Shown here: positions 12,957-23,171 of the stretch, piece after piece
How positions within the stretch are numbered: the stretch's first letter is position 1
Layout: the number at the start of each line of letters is the position of its first letter
Assembly (NCBI GenBank): GCA_963965975.1
Contig: OZ014412.1
Span: 622,501-686,500 of the forward strand
Reading direction: 5' to 3'
DNA: 64,000 nt
Origin: Xestospongia bergquistia
Lineage: Eukaryota > Porifera > Demospongiae > Haplosclerida > Petrosiidae
The notes under the pieces: model-generated
What the model saw: the letters and a program-made list of their open reading frames with translations, nothing else
The model's database searches: none
Told to the model about the DNA's origin: nothing
Translations under genes and position numbers: made by a program

Positions 12957-14974
12957 ATGTCTGCCTTTGTCATCCTTGCAGTCTGTTTAATAAGTAGATG
13001 TTCTTCAACTACAAGTGAACTAATGACATCATAACCTTGTCAATAATGTATTGTTCTTGTTATACAGAGATTACTGTTCATCCTCAGTCAGTCAATACCA
13101 CTCTTAACTCAACAGTTAGTTTTACTTGTGAAGCTGTTGCTGATCTGATTGACTTTCAAGTAAATGATAGTTCAGCAGATACATCAGATGTTGTAAACAA
13201 AGGCTTTATTCAACAATCTGCACATGCTCTCAATAGTGGTAAAGTAAGAAGAGTGTTATTAGCTGAAGCATTAGAAGACAATAACAATACTAATATATCA
13301 TGTAAAGCATATGGCTCTCCATTGAATGTATACAGTAACATTTCTGTATTAAGAATACAAGGTAAGCTAATGTTATAGATGTCATATTATTATGATATAT
13401 TGATGTAGGTTTACTAGCTCCTGTTAAAGATCTAACTGCTACAGTTCTCAATGGATCTAGTGTGTTACTGTTGTGGTCTGCACCATATACATTGGATAAT
13501 GTACCTATCACTGGATATAACATCAATGATGATCAAGGAACACTTCTAGATACAGTTAATACTACTGAATACTTCCTTACATCTAGTAATGATGATCCAT
13601 GTAATGTAACTACTGTATATGTCTCTGGTATTAATGGAGCTGGTATAGGAGATAGTAATAATGTCATGTACTATATTGCTAGAGGTATAGCTTTTTTTTA
13701 GAAAAATAATTTACTTTTCATTTTACAAGTTAGCTCCCAAGAGTGGCTCTATACACTTATTATTGCTCATACAAACAACAGTCTATGATATGACAATATC
13801 AATACAAATATTTGTTAATGTAAGTACACCATCATAATAATAACAGTGAAAATAAACTGAATGTCATTATAATATATACAGGTGAGTCACCTTTGTCCTG
13901 GAGAGTATCCTACTAGTGTAGATATTATAATAAAGAATTCTACTGGTCATATAGTACATAGTCTCAATAATGGTACATTGTCTTTTATTACTGGACACCA
14001 GTTTGTTGTCAATGAGTATATTATATTGTCTAGTAAAGTTAATATACCTATATCAACTGAGGTTACATTCAGTAATCTTGATGGAGAATTTAATATATTA
14101 ACAGATGTGGAGTTCAGTAAGTCTATATAATTATTATCTCCTGTTTATTAATTGTTTGTTTTATTATAGTAACTTCAGTTAATATCAGTGTTAATAATAA
14201 CAGTATTTGTATCCAATGTTATTATATTAATAACACTACTAAATTAGGATGTCAAGTGGATCTAGTCAATGATAGTAAAGTACTTTATAGAGTCCAATTA
14301 TTAAAGAATTCAACTACTAACAAAGCTAATGATTGTATAGTAAATATATCAAGTGGTTACTATGACCTCTATACATATGATATTAATGAGAATAGTACAA
14401 TAAATACTGTTCCTATTGATATCATATATCAAGTATTTGTACCTACTGGGTTGATACTTAGACCCTCTGTAGTCGTATCTACTATTAACACACTCCCTTT
14501 AATACTACCATCATCATCAACAATAACAACAACAACAACAACAACAACAATGCTACCTTCATGTAAGTATTGTCTTGTGTCACTGATAACTATATATATT
14601 TCATTTTAGTTCAGTCTAATCTTAGTTCTAGTAAGACTCTTATCATTATTATATCAACCACTACATCAGTTATAATATTTGTGACAGCAATTTTGGCTGT
14701 AGTCATCATCATCATTATTATTATAGCTATCAAGAGATCTCAACAAAGTATATATAGCCCTATATATGATATCTTGATGTACAGTATATTTGTATTAGGT
14801 CACAATATAAATGTCAATGATATGAACACACAACAAAATGAAGCTTATGATGTTATTGGACAGTTTAGAGTAAATATGTCTGAAAATATGTCTTATGGAG
14901 ATATTACAACTCATAGACTACCAGTAAAAAACAATAACATCTATGATTATATTAGAAATAGTAACTTGATATAA
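9181..14974 (+). repeat. Older paralogous block (partner 33801-39452)
   Basis: Runs of clear similarity to 33801-39452 include TGTTGTATAAGGAGGGAGTA at the left edge, the region around 10560-10850, the upstream region 11640-12956 and the whole receptor gene. The two blocks differ by substitutions and large indels, including a 1166-bp transposon present only in the partner. This duplication is clearly older than the 10.2-kb tandem one. Confidence 0.75.
12957..14974 (+). CDS. Ig/FN3 type I receptor, copy A (551 aa)
   Basis: Eight exons: 12957-13014, 13068-13361, 13409-13684, 13734-13819, 13882-14116, 14170-14562, 14610-14747, 14799-14974; coding sum 1656 nt, phases consistent. Order: signal peptide (1-19), divergent Ig-like domain with CEAVAD and NNNTNISC cysteine contexts but no obvious core Trp (20-117), FN3 (118-209), split FN3-like domain containing HLCPGEYPT (210-316), four-cysteine membrane-proximal domain starting near SICIQC plus a poly-Thr stalk from an ACA repeat (317-447), Ile/Val-rich transmembrane helix (about 458-489), short tail. 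The tail has YDVI, YGDI and YDYI, all YxxI sites, but none with the hydrophobic -2 residue of a strict ITIM. The last intron (51 bp) is in frame, so it could be retained. Probable surface receptor. Confidence 0.85.
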
Positions 14975-15159
14975 AAACATTCACTTTCATTTCATTTATT
15001 GTTCAGTAATATGTTCTATATTACATGATTGAATGGGCTTTGGGTGGACATGAGGTATGTTGTGATTCACTGACTCAAGAATGTGTGGCTGATTTAAAAT
15101 ATGTCACTCTTTGTGTTATTGAGTAATAATCACAGACCTGCCAACCATGATATCACAGA

Positions 15160-15630
15160 TAGGCTTGTCCACTTTATGCTCATAAAATTGAGCATTATGC
15201 TTTTAAGCAATGCTTGAAAAACAGCTATTATGCTTTTAGTAAAATAAATTATGCTTGAAACTTGGCCCTATTATTCTCACATTATGCTGGAAATCAGTAC
15301 AGATGAAAAAACTTTTAATGTAGAAAACACTTAAAATGAATAGTAAATAGATAATTATCTTTTGTTATATTGCATCATTAATGAAGCTTCAATATAATCT
15401 TGAAGGCTGAATTGCTGACGATCACTAAATGAGTTCTGTAGCAACGAAAAACCCTTTCAGCAGCAGCTGAACTGGGTAGCACCAACAAAATGGTTTTACA
15501 CAAAATATTTTTTTATAGGAAATGGTACATATTATTCTCTAATTATTCCCTATTATGCTGGCATAATTCTACTATGCCAGCTCCTACCTATTATGCTCAA
15601 AATTATGCTCTCATGATGTGGACATTACCA
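15160..15630. mobile_element. Non-autonomous hAT-like element with TTATGCT repeats, copy A
   Basis: Flanked by ATCACAGA at 15152-15159 and 15631-15638 (the direct repeat can be extended to ATCACAGATA). The ends are imperfect inverted repeats sharing TGTCCAC, followed on both sides by many copies of TTATGCT or AGCATAA. The diverged relic at 2400-2480 runs straight across the site without the insert. Eight-base duplication and subterminal repeats suggest the hAT superfamily. No transposase inside. Confidence 0.7.
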
Positions 15631-15967
15631 ATCACAGATAATAAATATCAATATTTAATTACTCCATTATTCATGATTTCACCTTCAATGTTTTCTTTGG
15701 AGAGTAATTTTATTTCATCTCTTGAATCTACTATTTGTAACAACTATATTACACTAGCTAGAGTGTATGTTACCAAAGTATATAGTCTATATATATTATC
15801 ATTGTTATCAGTTGATATAATAGGTTTATATGATCTCATTTCTTTTAATACTGTGTTAATAATGATAACAAACCATATAAATACAACTATATTATATATA
15901 TATGTAATACAAAAGATTTATTCTTTTAAGTATGATATGGCAATATCATACTTTTCAGATATGGCAA

Positions 15968-16237
15968 TTACATTGTTATTATCTGCATGTCAACAAGATC
16001 AACTTGACCACAAGAGTTGAATTCGCTGGAAAGAATAGGCTTGACAACAACACCTGTAGTCTTGGGACGTTTCCTCTTCTCTTGACATACAACACAGTAG
16101 GACTTGAAGAGTTCAATAGCATCTGTTGTGATGTTGGCATACTTTTGCCTAAGATGTTTCAGATTCCTGTCACGACCACAGTGGCCAGTTGCAATGTGAG
16201 CTTTGCTGATGATGTTGTAGGTGCTATTACAACACAT
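15968..16237 (-). pseudogene. Integrase zinc-binding fragment (GIN/Ginger type), copy A
   Basis: An 89-codon open frame with an H-x4-H ... C-x2-C pattern (HIATGH ... CVVC) and a following GVVVKPILSSEFNSCGQVDL stretch. This resembles the HHCC domain and start of the catalytic core of the integrase-like proteins in Ginger transposons and their domesticated relatives (KRBA2/SCAND3 type). The catalytic core is missing, so it is a fragment. No flanking repeats could be matched. Confidence 0.65.
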
Positions 16238-16484
16238 TAAAGGAAGTGTGAACTGCTCTGAACTATGTATGATAAATCCTCAGAGTAGTCATCAAAGCTA
16301 TGGTATTATTTCCAGTTGAATTACTGTTTCATCAAAGATGTCTCATTGTGGTGATTGTCCATGAAAATCTGTAATAAAGAATTGTGTACAGATATTAAAA
16401 CTAATCGTATATTTATGAATAAACTTCCTTACAATACTTAAACAATGCTGAATTTCTACCAATATATCACATTCAGTGATTTTG

Positions 16485-16620
16485 CGAAATAACAAGAGCC
16501 TCATTTCAGTGATTTCATGAAATCACTAGGGTTTTTAGTGAATTTATGAACTCCCTAAGTGAAATAGTGATTTCACAAACTCCCTGAAAGTTTCAGGGAT
16601 TTCACAAAATCCCTATTTAG
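16485..16620. repeat. Cluster of short palindromic AGTGATTTCA motifs, copy A
   Basis: Repeated AGTGATTTCA / TGAAATCACT and CAGGGATTTCACAAAATCCC variants in both orientations, giving several overlapping small hairpins. Unknown origin; possibly a degraded foldback element. The copy at 26700-26835 is the same by duplication. Confidence 0.6.
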
Positions 16621-17154
16621 ACAATCTTACTGTAACATATATAAATTAACACTATATATACATACCTTGATAATGATCTTTTGTTGAATTTTATACCAGA
16701 CAGCTGAATTAAAAGCAAAGACAATTACTTTGTGTATTTATTGATCATTATTGTACACAATATCAATCATGTTTGCCATAAAATATATTTTTAAAAAAAC
16801 TTGCTCTATTTGATATAACTCATAGCAGTTAATTAGAATAATAAATATCATTATATTATAGACATACAAAAACAAGAACATACCATCTCAAGTTAAAATA
16901 TGATATTTTAATATTTTCTACAAAATGGGCACTAATATGTCACATGATATAAGATGACATATGACATCATATAATTGTCTGGGTAAGGAGCTTCATTGTC
17001 TAAGAAAGTCAATTTTTAGTTAATGAGTTATCATAATAGACTTTTTATAGTGATATTAAAATTATTTTATAGTTGTTTTTTTGCTAATCACTTTAATGAT
17101 TACATCATAGCAACACACATAGCAACTATATAAAGTAAATATAGGCACACCTGT

Positions 17155-17475
17155 ACTTCAGCTCAAAAAAAGTATATATCTCACAATGTAGTATTGAATA
17201 TCATATATAGATACTCAAATATACTTAAGAATATAATGGCTGAGTTAAAAATAGTTATGGGAGACATAAATTACACACAGATACGTTAGTGTATTTATAC
17301 ACAGAGCATTACATTAACAACAATACTTCCTTTATACTTCAGTTCAAAAAAAATATATATCTCACAATGTAAGTATTGAATAGATCATACATAGATACTC
17401 AAATATACTTAAACATATAATGGCTAAGTTAAAAACAGTTATGGGAAATATACATTACACATGATATGTCAGTGT
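17155..17475. repeat. Local tandem duplication of about 180 bp, copy A
   Basis: Two similar units start at about 17155 and 17335. Each contains TATATATCTCACAATGTA, GATACTCAAATATACTTAA and an ATAATGGCT.AGTTAAAAA block, with scattered differences. A copy is present at 27370-27690. Confidence 0.75.
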
Positions 17476-18219
17476 ATTAACAACACTACTTCCTGTTAAT
17501 ACATATAGACATAAGCTTTCAAGATTATAGTATAATTATATACTTATTATATTATTTTACCTGTTTCTCTTCAACACTTATTACTTCATTGATGAAGATG
17601 ATCTCCTATTCTATGTGTCTCTTAACTGATCTGTTTTTCTTATGTAATAGCCTCAGACAGTAACCTGGATCCATAAGAAAAGAATGGACTTTAAAATCAT
17701 CATGGGAAGGAGAGAGAACAAGAAGAGACATCTTTATCACACACTTCAGCAGCAATAATAATACGACTATGACCTACAAAAGACAACAGAGTTAATTAAT
17801 AATAGTTACATTAATGATAAAAACAATAAAGCATCACAAGACAGATTGAACACATTGTAGAATGTGATAAGAACATTCACAAAAAATATAGCAGACTAAT
17901 ACAAATGAGATACATTGATAGAATTTATACGAAGAAGCTATAAGACCAGATAGTTATAAAGGGAAGACAATTACTTATAAAGGACATTTAGTTATAAAAG
18001 AAAGACAATGTCTATTGAAGTAATAATGTACCTTCATATTAGAAGTACAAAGAAAGAATGTCATCATCATCCATATATTGAACTTCTTTACTTTTAGCAC
18101 ACTCAGATGAAGTGGACTCAATTTTGCTAATGCTATCTTCATGTTCTGTGATATTCTTGTCTTGAGCAATCAGTTAAGTCATTGTACATTATAAATGGAT
18201 TGCCATTATGGAAATAATT

Positions 18220-18633
18220 CTACATCCAATAGTTTTTATTTTGAACAGAGTCATCAGTGTCTTTAACAGCATTGACAAGACTTGTATGTGATTAATAGCC
18301 TTCTTTAGCCTTATAAGAGCATTAGTATTCTACCATTATAATATAGAGACTTTCTACAAAGTACCTTATTGGGTCAACTCCTTCTACTTCATGACCAAAC
18401 AGGTGATCCTCATGATCAAGATCACTGAATACATAAACAAGTTTACAGTTACTTTCTATAATATCAAGTCATTAAAACATTTTATAGTACTTACCATAGT
18501 GATCATACTGAGGACATATAGTGAATGATACCCACCTTCTGTCTTCAGTTATATGCTGAAGTAAATACATGAATTAGTTAGTACTACATGCAGAACATTC
18601 AGGGCATTTGCCACTTACCTTCTTTAACTTCAT
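18220..18633 (-). CDS. Small four-exon gene candidate, unknown product, copy A (75 aa)
   Basis: Exons 18633-18619, 18555-18495, 18455-18365 and 18280-18220 join in frame with GT-AG introns of 63, 39 and 84 bp, giving 75 residues and a TAG stop. The middle is acidic (VFSDLDHEDHLFGHEVEGVD). I do not recognise a family. The 39-bp intron is very short and the first exon holds only five codons. The open frame continues upstream of that ATG to a possible acceptor, so the true start may lie further upstream. Could be part of a larger transcript or not coding at all. It is identical in copy B. Confidence 0.35.
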
Positions 18634-18714
18634 ATTTAAAATAACAACTCGTGATGACGACTAATGCTATATATCATGTACCAGACAACCAGCTGCATAC
18701 AACAACTCAAATCA

Positions 18715-18772
18715 ATGGTTGAGCAGATCTTGTTAGCAATCATTATTTGCTTACTCAGCACAATCACCACAT
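18715..18772 (+). other. Orphan 58-bp signal-peptide exon, copy A
   Basis: An ATG followed by 18 codons of a typical signal sequence (MVEQILLAIIICLLSTITT) and a GT donor (GTAAAT) in phase 1. Length and phase equal those of exon 1 in three receptors in this window (8063-8120, 12957-13014, 37495-37552). No Ig exon follows closely, so it is either a relic or an alternative first exon for the Ig gene beginning at 19820. Confidence 0.5.
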
Positions 18773-19819
18773 GTAAATCATGTGACATCACACATTAGCT
18801 TTTCTGAACTTTATTGATTATATGCAATATTTTACACAAAAAATGTAACTAGCAGTCAAAAGAACAACACTTTATTCATTTCATACTGTAATACTAAACG
18901 TTGAAATATAATAATATTATTAAGAAGATAATCACTTCTTTTCAAGTTATAGTATACTAAAATTCACGGAAATATTCGGTCTTCTTTATATCGTATTGAC
19001 TTGTGGCTCGAGCTTACTTTGCAACTTGCAGTCTTTGAATTTAGAACTACTACCAGTTAAAACCTATAAGGTTAGTGAATGCGTGGGTCTCTGTTAACAA
19101 GCACACAGTACAGAACTCATGACACAGACAGGAAATTAATTTGGGAAGACGGTGAATTTACAAGTATTGTAATTGTTAGACCCTCGTTCTTGTATCTGTG
19201 ACAAACAAGTCGTTTTTTTTGAATGAAGTGTTTAATTCTAATTCTAGTAGCTAATGAATAATTAATAATCCAGATGGAGCTTGCATATAAAGGAGAAGTC
19301 AGTCATTAAAAGAGTAACTTAGTAAATAATAACAAGAACTAGTATTTCTATAACCAATCTTTATCTACAAAGATATAGGTAAGTTGTGAAGACATAAGAT
19401 ATAATAGATTTTTTGATTGTTGGTCTACTGTACCATTTTACTCCCTTTTATTACTATTAAATGTAAGTAATTATAATTCCTTTAAAAATATATTTATGAA
19501 GTTGTAGGGTTATAATAAATGCAAGCATATTATAGTTAAATGCCTTATTATTTCAATGGTCCTAGAAATATTCTATTACACAGTGCTGATCAATACTATC
19601 GTTATTTTGTTGTGTATAAATTAATTGCCTTTCCTGTTAATTACTGATAAATAGCACTGCATTGATAATATTATGCTCTATATTCTTTACCAGGACATTG
19701 CATAATCTAGTGAAAATCAGTAATCTGTTTATTTTTAAATTATTTGCATATATATTTTTCATAACTAGTCCTTTGTAATGTTTCTTGTCTTTTGTTCACA
19801 GATAACTAAAATTGCTAAT
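18773..19819. other. Probable 5' region of the Ig gene, copy A
   Basis: No coding exon seen. A GTAAGT donor at 19380 and a TTCACAG acceptor ending at 19801 fit an intron in the 5' untranslated region of the gene whose ATG is at 19820. The part at 18960-19210 is slightly richer in GC and CpG than its surroundings and may be a promoter. It is repeated in copy B at +10215. Confidence 0.4.
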
Positions 19820-20824
19820 ATGGAACAAATATTGAATGAAAGAAGACAATTCAAGTCTACATTAACCATTTTTTTCTCACTTTACTTTGTCTTGCTGCTT
19901 ACCCATCTCTCTCTAGCATCCTCTGGTAAGTAAATATATTGTAAAACACATAATTACTATCATTATTTTTGTTATATTAATGATAAATCTTGTATTTATA
20001 TATCATTTGAATAATTGTTATATTAAAGAAGAAATCCTGCATGTACCGTTGAAACATTTGGCATTAATATTTATCTTTGTTTGGTGAAAAAATTTTAATA
20101 TGAATATTTCAACCATCTTAGTAACTTATTACAATTTAAACTCTCTATAATTATACTGACTAATATTGTTATATCAGAAATAACAATAGTTGAACTTCTG
20201 TATGCATATTGTGCATGATGTGAGGCTTTATAATTTACATGTACATGTTGTTATGTCATTATGTTGTTACATTACGTCATCAGACAGTAGGAGACGTGTT
20301 AAAGTGGATGACATTTCATAGCAACATGTCTGAACCACCTGTGTTATCATTTCAAAGATAAAGATACTTTGCTCCCGAAAAATCATTTCTTATATAACAC
20401 ACTTGTCAAATCTACTTAGAACATACATGTACATGTGGATGTAGAGTATCTACATTTATAAGGACGTACCATCCTACACTAACAGTAGTGATGTTACAAA
20501 TGTACACTTGTCAGGTGCTTAGTAGAATAGTTGTACTTTGTATCTGTTGCTTTGTCAAACCTCATAGCTAAATGTTTGATTTGACTGGAACTCTTTGAAA
20601 GGGTACATATGTATTCTTGTCTTTATTCAAAATGTTTTGTAGGAAGTCACTTAAGGAATTTGTTATTTTACTGTTATTTGTGTTACTTGTGACTTGACTG
20701 ATAGTCAGACTTGTACATGCACATGTAATATGTATTTATTTTTTAATAAAGCATACTTTTGTGTTTAATTACTATCTAAAAATCACGTAGATTTAATGTG
20801 CTTGATATTTACTGGTACTTACTT

Positions 20825-20867
<43 letters not shown>

Positions 20868-20910
20868 ATTCAGCCTCAGTCAGCCTACTTGTTACAAAAC
20901 CTTATATCAA
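19820..20910 (+). pseudogene. Truncated 5' end of Ig gene, copy A
   Basis: Exon 1 (19820-19925, signal peptide) is identical to that of the full gene at 30035. Exon 2 starts after the CTATTCAG acceptor at 20873 and is cut by the duplication junction at 20910 after 37 bases. The downstream Ig exons are missing here. A transcript from this promoter could only make a full product by splicing far into copy B. Confidence 0.8.
20831..20868. repeat. (CT)n tract at intron 1 acceptor of Ig gene
   Basis: Pure CT run next to the exon 2 acceptor, acting as its pyrimidine tract; same run at 31046-31083. Confidence 0.85.
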
Positions 20911-23171
20911 ATTGAAATGGAGTAATTTCAACAGACATAGTAATAAAAGTGTACATATTATTACCTATCCCATCCCAAAAAAATGGAGAAAGATACCAGA
21001 CTACCTTCACAGTGGGTCATACATAGTCATAGTAAACTGATGAAACTAGGTCATACAGTATTGTATTAGTACATACAAGATATATGTAAAAATAGTTAAT
21101 ATTGTCAACCACAAACCTTTTTATACCATCCTTAACAATTTTAACAAAATACATGTGAATATGATTAATACAATTGACCACAAACCTCAGTAGGCAAGTA
21201 ATAATATTTTTTCAACTTTTGTTGGGTAAAGCACCACAAAACTCTTATTTAAAGTCAATAGCTTGAACTAGTAACCTAAAGAATGTCACATACACAGCAG
21301 TAGCTAACCATCATCAACAGCTCTTATGAGCATACTTACAGGGTAGGATTTTTTACCTATCATGAATTTGAATGTGGTCAATGGAAGTCATTTTAATTAT
21401 TGCCTCATTTTGTACATATTAGAAGGACTTCAAGTATCTAGTAGCTAATGTGATCATCAACACATCCTTTTAATTCTTTTATAATAAGTGCAGCCATTGG
21501 TAAATCAGGAGACAATTCCATGTCACATACTTAATATACTATACTTCTTGAAATAAATCTGCATACAATTCTAACAAAGTATGTTTTTAAAATTCTATTC
21601 ACAGTAAAGATGGCAGTGTTTTATATTTATGTTGATTCTGATTGTAATTGAATTTGTGCTATTTTTAATAATCAATTTAATTTTGAAGTTAAATATAAAC
21701 ACATGTAAAAATGTAATATATAACTGTTCATTATAATATTATTTCAGGAAAAAATGACTTTAAATTTATGGAGTGGAATATCATCCAATTAAGCTTGTAT
21801 TATGTGTCTGACAAAATGATTTTTCTGTTTTTGCTAAAATAAAATCTCTAATTTTAATAGTTACAATACCAGTATTTATTGTTGAACTATATCATACAAT
21901 GAACATTAACAATCATCTTTCAGCAAATGTTATCAGGAAATCTTCAATCACATCTGTGATCCTACTTTCAAAACCTTTTTTATAAGTAAACAATATCATC
22001 TCATCATTATGTTGGTGACTATAATAACATGTACATTTTTAGATTAAAAATTAACTAATGTATGAATCTACAAAGTGTTGTTAAGAATAGACAAAATAGT
22101 ATGTTAATTTCCTATTTTCAATGTAACAATTCATATAATTGGTGTGGTGATGCATTATTTATTATGTATTGTTACTTTTGTTATTTTGACATTATACTAT
22201 TTAGTGTATATTATGTACTATAATGTATAAATTATATAGTCAGCATTGCATTGACAAACATTTAAAAGTAAAACATTTTGAAATTATAAAATATGACGAG
22301 GAATCAATGATAATGCAAAACATGAAATAAACAAGGTAGAAATAAACACACATATCAATGTATTAAAATTCCTACATAATTACCTAATCAATATGACACG
22401 ATGAGCTATTCAGATTTCTATATATTGTAGGAAAGAGTATATTGTATTTTTATTGAAATTGTACTATAAAGCTTCTAGCTAAATTATGACAAAGATAGAT
22501 GTCTTACTATTTGAAAAAAGACTTGATATAGGTGCTCAAATATGCCTAATATTATAGAGCTATTTTAAAATCATCATCATGTTTAAATTGAATGCAGCAG
22601 CCATTTTTCTGGTGGGATCTCTACATATTTTGAGCATTACTGTGCCTAATGATAATTATAATGATCCAGAGAACATATGTACAGAATAGAACAATGTTGA
22701 ATAGTATTTGTCAATATACCTCATTACATGGGTAGAGTCAGAAAATTCATCCACCCACTAATAATCACTTATTAACTAGTTAACATTATTCATAGTGGGA
22801 GTTGATCTAAGCATACTTTGTGGCACACTATTGCATAAAGTACTGACCACTAAAACAAATTAGGTTTACATAACTATTACATTTACTTGTAGTTACTATT
22901 ACATTGGAATGTATGGAATCTGAGGATAGTACCACAATGTCTATATACTTAGTAGCAGTCACTTTTGAGAAATTAAAGACTATAACTTTTAAAGTTCTCA
23001 ACATAACGTTTGTCCAATTATCCTGAAGAAAATCTCAAGAAAATTCTAAATAATATTTTCTAAACAGTTAATTGCTAAAAAAGCTATTTGACAATTCTTC
23101 GTTAAAACATTGTGGTACTGCCCACATTCCACATATTTCAATGTTATGCTCAGTTCTGTCTTTATGCAAAG

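Larger units (their letters stand above)
14975..18219. other. Region between copy-A receptor and small minus-strand gene
   Basis: Mostly transposon-derived or unassigned. It holds the small hAT-like insertion (15160-15630), an integrase fragment (15968-16237), short palindromic repeats (16485-16620) and a local duplication (17160-17470). At about 18045-18170, minus strand, an open segment encodes an acidic, Ser-rich peptide ending DDDDILSLYF, which could be a terminal exon of an unseen transcript. Around 17690-17775 a short minus-strand open segment was also seen, without support. Confidence 0.45.
10701..20910 (+). repeat. Tandem segmental duplication, copy A
   Basis: Matches 20911-31125 with an offset of 10210, rising to 10215 after a 5-bp insertion (CATCC repeat) near 20972 in copy B. 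All open frames compared between the copies are identical. The right edge falls 38 bp into an Ig-coding exon, so this copy ends with a truncated gene. Only about 2 bp (AA) is shared at the junction. Confidence 0.9.

Noticed and set aside
13290..13526. Minus-strand open frame opposite the receptor Ig and FN3 exons (also at 23505, 37768 and plus-strand 7504)
   Set aside because: Antisense shadow. It recurs wherever the conserved FN3 exon occurs and spans a real intron on the coding strand.
15490..16020. 176-codon plus-strand frame (copy at 25705)
   Set aside because: Runs across the end of the small hAT-like insertion into its target; Ile/Tyr/Leu-rich AT composition, no domain, so chance openness.
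15932..16240. 102-codon plus-strand frame
   Set aside because: Shadow of the integrase fragment on the minus strand, which has zinc-binding residues.
20798..21040. 80-codon frame through the CT repeat and across the duplication junction
   Set aside because: Part of it is the true start of Ig exon 2, the rest is fortuitous reading through the CT tract and past the breakpoint.
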